A stretch of 64,000 nt of DNA. Origin: Acidobacteriota bacterium (GTDB lineage Bacteria; Acidobacteriota; Terriglobia; Acidiferrales; UBA7541). This document shows, in pieces, positions 59,180 to 64,000 of the stretch (positions are counted from its first letter, which is position 1; each line of letters opens with the position of its first letter). The stretch covers positions 1 to 64,000 of the forward strand of contig JABCZJ010000016.1 of the NCBI GenBank assembly GCA_013289715.1, read 5' to 3'. Both the position numbers and the translations under genes were made by a program. The notes beneath the pieces are model-generated. The model was not told the DNA's origin and searched no databases. It saw only the letters and a program-made list of their open reading frames with translations.

Positions 59180-59733
59180 CGAATTCTCCCAGAGATTTTC
59201 AATAACAGAATCTGTATCGACTGCGCGAAATATAGCCTTAGGAACTACAACGTTTCAGTGATATCCGTCACAATTCCGCTAAACGAATGTCACTTTTTTG
59301 TTTCATTTTGGGAATGGTCCGCAGAACCCGTGTTAACTTTCTGTTTCAGCTAAGGTGTCGAATGTCACATCATGCGTGCGCTCGCGACGGTTGAGATGGA
59401 CCACGGTATTCATAGCGACGCTGCTGTGTGGAGCGCCGCCGTTCGACGTCGCCAGTTCGACGCTAATATCTGTTGTTGGTGGATCCTCACGTGCGCAACA
59501 TGTTATCGAGGTTTAAAACTTCGATACTGTTCAATATTGCACACGTTTGAAGTACGACCGGAGGATGGCCGCGTAGCAGAAATTTGAATCTCGAGGATCC
59601 ACTTGTCGGACGGCGTCGTTCCGTGGCCGTGCGAGGAACAAAAATATTTCTTGCCTGGCGGCAGCGAGGTTGGCTTGGATGAGCGAAGGCAAACGCTTGG
59701 TGTCGGCCCCGGATCGGGGCTTCTCGCCAAAAC
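59180..59733. other. 554-base region upstream of the decahaem cytochrome operon
   Basis: There is no gene here. It holds the CRP-type palindrome at 59257-59272 and two copies of CGAATGTCAC at 59284-59293 and 59359-59368. The second copy forms a degenerate palindrome GGTGT-N6-TCACA (59354-59369). The operon promoter must lie here, but I could not fix -35/-10 boxes. Confidence 0.5.
59257..59272. promoter_or_regulatory. CRP/FNR-family binding palindrome upstream of the decahaem gene
   Basis: AGTGA-TATCCG-TCACA matches the CRP consensus (TGTGA-N6-TCACA) at nine of ten half-site bases. Its centre is 85 bases upstream of the decahaem cytochrome start codon. The neighbouring regulator has a CRP-type recognition helix. 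Confidence 0.65.
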
Positions 59734-60468
59734 TCAAGGCTCGGTTAAGCTCTCGAGCGCTGCCTTATTGGAGACGATCAGCGTGGAGCCCTTGATTTGC
59801 AGGATCTCCTGCTTCTTGAAGGAGGCGAGGAGCCTGGTGACGGTCTCCCGCGATGCGCCAATCATTTGGCCGATTTCTTCGTGGGTCAATGTCAATTTGG
59901 CGCGGATCTCCGGACCCCCGTTCCCATGACTGGCGCACCAGTCGAGCAGAAAACGCGCAAGCTTTTCCGCGGCAGAGTGAGAGAGGCCGATCGACCGCAT
60001 TTCCGCGACCGCGGCATGGTAGGTTTCGCCCAATTGTTGGGCCACACGAAGCGACACTTCGCCAAATTCACGCAGGAAGTTCAGGAAATCCGCCCGTGAA
60101 ATAAAATTCGCCTGCGTCGGCTCCACTACTTCGGCGGTCAGCTCATACGGCTTGCCGGTAACGGTCGCTGGCAACCCCAATACTTCGCCCGGCTCGGCGA
60201 TCCTCACGATCAGCGTTCTGCCATCCACCGAAGACGTAGAGAGTTTTACGCGTCCGTTGCACAGAATGAAAACGCCGCGCGCCACCTGTGCCTCCACAAA
60301 CAGCGTCGCTCCTTTTGGATAGGACGACGCCGATGTGATCGCCGCAAGTCGCTCCACGGCCGCCGGCGAGAGGTGGCAGAACACCCGGTCCTCCCGGTGC
60401 GGGCAAGTGACGCAATTCTCGATGATTTCCAGGCCGTAGGGGGCACGCATAGAAACACTGGCCGACAT
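59734..60468 (-). CDS. Crp/Fnr-family transcription regulator
   Basis: This 244-residue protein has an N-terminal Cys group (C19-x2-C22-x8-C31) and a cyclic-nucleotide-type sensor domain (about 35-150, with PKGATLFVEAQVARGVFILCNGRVKL, including Cys70). A dimerisation helix follows, then a winged helix-turn-helix (EEIGQMIGASRETVTRLLASF). The recognition helix SRETVTRLL is almost that of E. coli CRP, which fits the GTGA-N6-TCAC palindromes in this region. The Cys cluster could bind an Fe-S or haem cofactor for oxygen or redox sensing, but the spacing differs from E. coli FNR (C-x2-C-x5-C). ATG 60468 has GGAG four bases upstream; 60516 is an alternative. It precedes the cytochrome operon on the same strand and is probably its regulator. 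Confidence 0.88.
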   Translation of the reverse strand: MSASVSMRAPYGLEIIENCVTCPHREDRVFCHLSPAAVERLAAITSASSYPKGATLFVEAQVARGVFILCNGRVKLSTSSVDGRTLIVRIAEPGEVLGLPATVTGKPYELTAEVVEPTQANFISRADFLNFLREFGEVSLRVAQQLGETYHAAVAEMRSIGLSHSAAEKLARFLLDWCASHGNGGPEIRAKLTLTHEEIGQMIGASRETVTRLLASFKKQEILQIKGSTLIVSNKAALESLTEP

Positions 60469-60606
60469 TGTACTCCCGATTCTGCTCGCAACAATTTTGA
60501 AGCTGTTGATCGTCATCACCCGCCCAGTCGTTCCACCGCCGCGCCGCCCCTCGACCCGATCATCTCTCACCCGCGCGCCATCCTGACGCGAACCGCGCAA
60601 GACCAC

Positions 60607-60622
60607 AGTGACACACGTCACA
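60607..60622. promoter_or_regulatory. CRP/FNR-family palindrome, site 1 of a tandem pair
   Basis: AGTGA-CACACG-TCACA has half-sites identical to 59257-59272. It lies between the regulator gene and the divergent Cys-rich gene. Its centre is 22 bp from the second site, two DNA turns. Confidence 0.65.
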
Positions 60623-60628
60623 TCTCCG

Positions 60629-60644
60629 CGTGACAGCGGTCACG
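60629..60644. promoter_or_regulatory. CRP/FNR-family palindrome, site 2 of a tandem pair
   Basis: CGTGA-CAGCGG-TCACG is a perfect palindrome outside its six-base spacer. It lies 48 bases upstream of the Cys-rich gene start and in helical phase with site 1. Confidence 0.55.
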
Positions 60645-60692
60645 GCAGCGCGCTCCGCAAAAGCGGACACTGGTCAAGTAATGGAGGCCGCC

Positions 60693-61175
60693 ATGCAAAA
60701 AGATGAACGAGACCTGCTAGAGGTACTGAAGTTTGAGCTCGATTTCCTGAAGAAGGGCGGATACGGGCGCTCGACCCGGGAACCGTGGAGACCGCGGTAC
60801 ATTTTCGAGGATTCTCCCACCTGCATGAACTACGATTGCAAAGAAAACCCGGAGCCCTGCAGCCACTGTGTGCTGACGCAGTTGGTTCCTCCCGATCTCC
60901 GCAATGAAAAGATTCCCTGCCGACACATCCCCTTGAATGGGCTGGGGGAAAATCTGGATTCGCTATATCGCTACGACGACTTGGGCGACGTTGAAGAAAA
61001 CGCAGGCAACTGGCTGCGCGCCACGATCGCGACGCTGCAAGAAGCCCGTCAGGCGGCACGATCCGACGCCCACACCTCGCCCTCGCCCAACGGCCATGCG
61101 ATGAAATGCACGCCGCAGTGTCACCAGTTGCACCCCAAGTGCGCCAATCCGGCGTGCCCTGCCGCGATTCATTAG
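60693..61175 (+). CDS. cysteine-rich protein of unknown function
   Basis: This 160-residue protein is soluble without a signal peptide. A helical N-terminus (LLEVLKFELDFLKKGGYG) is followed by FEDSPTCMNYDC, PCSHCVL, PCRHIPLN and, at the end, CTPQCHQLHPKCANPACP. Eleven or so Cys and several His in CxxC, CxH and Cx3CH groupings suggest one or more metal or Fe-S centres. The Cx3CH group is not a standard haem motif. I recognise no named family. ATG 60693 has GGAGG five bases upstream; the frame is open to 60630 but that start falls inside a regulatory palindrome. Divergence from the Crp/Fnr regulator across two palindromes suggests co-regulation with the cytochrome operon. Confidence 0.75.
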   Translation: MQKDERDLLEVLKFELDFLKKGGYGRSTREPWRPRYIFEDSPTCMNYDCKENPEPCSHCVLTQLVPPDLRNEKIPCRHIPLNGLGENLDSLYRYDDLGDVEENAGNWLRATIATLQEARQAARSDAHTSPSPNGHAMKCTPQCHQLHPKCANPACPAAIH

Positions 61176-61519
61176 CTCGGCGACGGCAAGTTCTTCCGGG
61201 TTCAAAATTCGCCGCCGCAGGAATCACCGGATGTCGCAGCGGCGAAATCCGCAGCAATATGCAACACGCAAGACATTTCTAGTTCCGCGGACGCTGCTCG
61301 CACATTTTTACAATGGCGCACCAGGAAGAATCCGGGGTCGTGTTCAAGTTGCTCTGGCACGGACTGCCGGACGCCACAGCACGGAAGGAACTACCATCGG
61401 TACATTCCAATTGAGGCATTCGCTCCGGAAGGGCATTGCGGGGTCTAATCTTCGCTCGTAAACCCGAATCGTAGCGCCGCGCGCCTTCCAATCCTGAACG
61501 TCCAGATCGTGAAATTCAC
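61176..61519. other. 344-base intergenic region without a recognised feature
   Basis: It lies between convergent genes (Cys-rich protein and xylulokinase). I see no supported gene, repeat or clear terminator in it. Confidence 0.4.
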
Positions 61520-63022
61520 TTACACCGCATCGCGCCAGATGTCCCGCAGCGCCCGATACAACTTTCGATAAGCCCCATACTGCCGATTCATCAGCGCCAC
61601 ATGTTGTGCGTCGGGCTTGATCCGCTGCGAAACTCGCACCGTCGCATCCGATGCATTCTCGACACTGGTCCAGTTGCCCACGCCCACTCCCGCAAGCAAC
61701 GCCGCGCCGTAAGCCGGGCCTTCCTCTACGTCCAGCACACCAACCGGCATGCCGTAAACGTCGGCCTGAACCTGCCGCCACAAAGCTCCGCGCGCGCCGC
61801 CGCCACCCAGCCGAATGGATTCCACCGGAATTTTCAATTCAGCGAAAATCGTCAAAGTGTCGCGCAAACTGAATGCCACCCCTTCCAGAATCGCGCGAGT
61901 CACATGCGCACGCGTATGAGCCGCAGAAATTCCCACCAGCGCGCCGCGCGCATGCGGATCCAGATGAGGCGTCCGCTCGCCCATCAGATATGGCGCCCAC
62001 AGCAAACCATCTGAGCCGGCCGGAGCCGCGCTCGCTTCCGTCATCAATCGCTCGTAAGCGCCTTGCGCCGGATCGCCGGTTGCGCCAAATTGGTCGCGAA
62101 ACCAGCGCAGCGAATAACCCGCGGCCTGCGTCACTCCCATCACGTGCCAGCGTTGCGGCACCGCGTGGCAAAATGTGTGAATGCGTCCCGCGGGATCGCG
62201 CACCGGCCCGGCGGTCGCGGCAAACACCACGCCGGAGGTTCCGATCGTCGCACTCACCGCTCCGGGGCGCACAATCCCCATGCCCACCGCTCCCGCCGCC
62301 TGATCTCCCGCTCCTGCTACGATGGGAATACCAGCGCGAAGTCCTGTGGCGCGGGCGCCCTCCTCCGAGACGTGTCCGGAAATTTCGCACGATTCAAAAA
62401 CTGTGGGCAGCAGGTCTTGGCTCAGCCGCGAGGCTTCCATCATCGGGCGCGACCATTGCCGATTGGCGACGTCAAAAAGCAGAGTCCCGGAAGCATCGGC
62501 AACATCGGTCGCGCACGTACCGCTGAGACGCAGACGTATGTAATCCTTCGGCAGCAGAATCGCACCAGCGCGCGCCCAGATTTCCGGCTCGTGCTTCTGC
62601 ATCCACCAGATTTTGGGGAGCGTGAAGTTGGTCAGCGCCGGGTTGGCGGTAAGCTCGAGCAAACGCGCCGCGCCGATCTTCTCGGTGATCTCGCGGCATT
62701 CCACTTCCGTGCGTTGGTCGCACCATATAATGGATGGGCGCAGGACGCGCCCGTCCTGATCGAGCAGCACCAGGCCATGCATCTGGCCGGTCAGCGCGAT
62801 GCCGCTGATTTCGCTCGCTGCGGTCTTGCCGCGCGCGAGGCATTCCGGGATCGCGCTGCAAACAGCGGCCCACCAATCACAGGGATTTTGTTCAGCCCAA
62901 CCCGCATGAGGCGATGCGAACGGAAGATGCGCGGCCGTTGCCGAACTCAGCAGGCGGCCGTCGCGATCCAGCAGCACGGCGCGCGTGCCGCCAGTCCCGA
63001 TATCAATTCCCAAAAGCTTCAT
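61520..63022 (-). CDS. xylB: xylulokinase
   Basis: This 500-residue FGGY-family kinase opens LLGIDIGTGGTRAVLLD (phosphate 1 motif). ALTGQMHGLVLLD is diagnostic of xylulokinases; further on are IIWCDQRT, GAGDQAAGAVGMG (adenosine region), GTSGVVFAA and RLGGGGARGALWRQVQADV. It phosphorylates D-xylulose to xylulose-5-phosphate for the pentose phosphate pathway. The length is typical. ATG 63022 starts at the domain and has AGGGTGG upstream; the frame to 63058 lacks support. No xylose isomerase or transporter is next to it in the window. Confidence 0.93.
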   Translation of the reverse strand: MKLLGIDIGTGGTRAVLLDRDGRLLSSATAAHLPFASPHAGWAEQNPCDWWAAVCSAIPECLARGKTAASEISGIALTGQMHGLVLLDQDGRVLRPSIIWCDQRTEVECREITEKIGAARLLELTANPALTNFTLPKIWWMQKHEPEIWARAGAILLPKDYIRLRLSGTCATDVADASGTLLFDVANRQWSRPMMEASRLSQDLLPTVFESCEISGHVSEEGARATGLRAGIPIVAGAGDQAAGAVGMGIVRPGAVSATIGTSGVVFAATAGPVRDPAGRIHTFCHAVPQRWHVMGVTQAAGYSLRWFRDQFGATGDPAQGAYERLMTEASAAPAGSDGLLWAPYLMGERTPHLDPHARGALVGISAAHTRAHVTRAILEGVAFSLRDTLTIFAELKIPVESIRLGGGGARGALWRQVQADVYGMPVGVLDVEEGPAYGAALLAGVGVGNWTSVENASDATVRVSQRIKPDAQHVALMNRQYGAYRKLYRALRDIWRDAV

Positions 63023-63391
63023 CGCCGTCCCACCCTGGAAATTCAAAAACAATCGCATCGAGGCGTGCGTTCAACCGCGCCCGTTTCTCAGCAGCATTCA
63101 GATCGGCCGCGCCCAGGCAGCCGATCGTTCTCAGGTTTTTCTCTGCGCCCTCTGCGCTCCGACCTCTGCGCTCTCTGCGTTGAATCTTTTTCCAATACCT
63201 GCTCGAGGCTTACACAAACGCAGCCAATCACATGAGCTCGTTAGCTCCGAGAATAAGTGCTGGACTGGCAACGGGCTTTGGCCCTCGAGGAAGTGGTTTA
63301 CACTATTTTTCTGCAAACCGTTTAGCGCTGAAATACCGGTTTTGCATTTGTCACGCCGACTCATGAGGCGGCATTGCTCTGGCGGCAACGC
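63023..63391. other. 369-base intergenic region with a degenerate CTCTGCG repeat
   Basis: No gene is supported. Four copies of CTCTGCG occur at 63141-63147, 63150-63156, 63164-63170 and 63173-63179. The rest holds the presumed xylulokinase promoter, which I could not place. Confidence 0.5.
63141..63179. repeat. CTCTGCG short tandem-like repeat
   Basis: There are four copies of CTCTGCG (CGCAGAG on the other strand) with spacers of 2, 7 and 2 bases. Similar CGCAGAG runs occur in intergenic regions of many environmental bacteria; the role is unknown to me. Confidence 0.6.
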
Positions 63392-64000
63392 TCAGCGCTT
63401 CTGCGCCAGAGCCGACTCAAAATCACTCGCCGCCTTGTCGATCCCCGCAGCCACATTCTCGATTACTTGCGCAACTTGCGGTATCTGCGCCTCCGCTTCC
63501 TTCCACTTTTTCTCGTCCATGTATTCATGAACCGCCGCCACGGTTTTCGCACCGTACCCGGTATAGGCGCCCGGCGCGTAAATCTGGTTCTTGAACCACG
63601 GACGTTCCGGCAACCCTTTTTCATTCAAGAAGAGTCGCGAAATCCGCAGCAAATCCGCATTCAGCGTTTCCAGGGATTGCCGCGCCAAAGCCGGCGAATC
63701 CGCGGCCTGCCACTGCGCCAGCGCCTTGGAATATCGTTCCGCACTCTTCTTCAGCGTCTCGATGGAATTTTTCATCGGCGCGAAATTCATGTACGGTGGC
63801 ACCGCTTCGGCAGGCGGCGGCACGAAAGTCTTCCGCGGGTCTGCCGCCGCCGTGAACACGCCCTCCTGCAATTCCAGATTGCGCTCCGTGATTTCGTCCT
63901 GCTTGGCTTTCAACAACTTCTCCAATTCCGTTTCGTATTTTGCGATGGCTTCCGCCTGCGGCGCATAGTCCACCGGAATTATATCCGCGTCTGCCAGACG
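63392..64000 (-). CDS. M28-family / glutamate carboxypeptidase II-like peptidase, C-terminal part
   Basis: This gene is cut by the right edge; 202 residues of the C-terminus are visible. The frame stays open through position 64000 and reads LADADIIPVDYAPQAEAI before the in-frame GTG at 63973, so that GTG is internal. The segment NEKGLPERPWFKNQIYAPGA...GYGAKTVAAVHE and the following helices match the transferrin-receptor-like dimerisation domain at the end of GCPII-type peptidases. The catalytic zinc domain must lie outside the window. It is likely secreted, a family property. It is upstream of xylB on the same strand. Confidence 0.85.
   Translation of the reverse strand, partial: RLADADIIPVDYAPQAEAIAKYETELEKLLKAKQDEITERNLELQEGVFTAAADPRKTFVPPPAEAVPPYMNFAPMKNSIETLKKSAERYSKALAQWQAADSPALARQSLETLNADLLRISRLFLNEKGLPERPWFKNQIYAPGAYTGYGAKTVAAVHEYMDEKKWKEAEAQIPQVAQVIENVAAGIDKAASDFESALAQKR

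Noticed and set aside
59372..59587. Small plus-strand frame in the decahaem promoter region
   Set aside because: There is no ribosome binding site, no recognisable product and atypical codon use; it is treated as non-coding.
60629..60692. Start of the Cys-rich protein at GTG 60630
   Set aside because: That codon lies inside a regulatory palindrome and has no ribosome binding site; ATG 60693 has GGAGG at ideal spacing.

Overview
The window reads as a chromosomal segment of an acidobacterium (Acidobacteriota). The grounds are moderately high GC, an Oar-type TonB-dependent receptor of 1333 residues with an N-terminal carboxypeptidase-regulatory-like domain, secreted Ig-like-repeat lipoproteins, a NusG-paralogue-led exopolysaccharide operon and multihaem cytochromes. 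This is inference; no rRNA or other taxonomic marker is present. I found no tRNA, rRNA, CRISPR array or intact insertion sequence. Only a possible transposase start is cut by the left edge.

Layout. 0-14 kb: a single-domain response regulator, a DoxX-like membrane protein, a small glycosylation group (GT2 transferase, polytopic GT-C-like protein, and a metallo-beta-lactamase/Rieske fusion resembling sugar N-acyl hydroxylases), then secreted proteins (Ig-like lipoprotein, alpha/beta hydrolase, PstS-like protein). 14.5-21 kb: a Wzx-type flippase, the TonB-dependent receptor and a TylF-like methyltransferase. 42.4 down to 21.3 kb: one long minus-strand exopolysaccharide operon of 17 genes. Its order is NusG/UpxY antiterminator, Wzc-like kinase, Wza-like exporter, WbpE-like aminotransferase, WbpB-WbpD fusion, a small protein, glycosyltransferase, CMAH-like hydrolase, paralogous glycosyltransferase, secreted unknown, polysaccharide deacetylase, WbpI/WecB-like epimerase, GT4, asparagine synthase, GT4, second DegT aminotransferase, and initiating sugar-phosphate transferase. 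42.9-51 kb, partly on the plus strand: O-antigen ligase/polymerase, a second TylF methyltransferase, a polytopic GT-C-like protein, a membrane-anchored NDP-sugar epimerase and a second deacetylase. These genes together imply a capsule or exopolysaccharide containing an acetamido uronic acid (2,3-diacetamido type) that may be amidated, deacetylated, methylated or hydroxylated.

51-61 kb: a secreted carbohydrate-active-like protein and a zinc alcohol dehydrogenase, followed by a respiratory island on the minus strand: Crp/Fnr regulator, MtrA/DmsE-type decahaem cytochrome, large outer-membrane barrel, monohaem cytochrome, NapC/NrfH-type tetrahaem quinol dehydrogenase and a 72-residue membrane protein. 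This is the parts list of an electron conduit across the whole cell envelope. Three CRP-type palindromes (GTGA-N6-TCAC) lie at the decahaem promoter and between the regulator and a divergent cysteine-rich protein. The regulator's recognition helix is of the CRP type, so the wiring is internally consistent.

61-64 kb: xylulokinase and the C-terminal part of an M28 / glutamate-carboxypeptidase-II-like peptidase cut by the right edge.

The points I rate most worth following are the electron conduit with its regulatory palindromes, the MBL-Rieske fusion together with its Rieske-less relative inside the polysaccharide operon, and a structured intergenic region at 49.05-49.25 kb.
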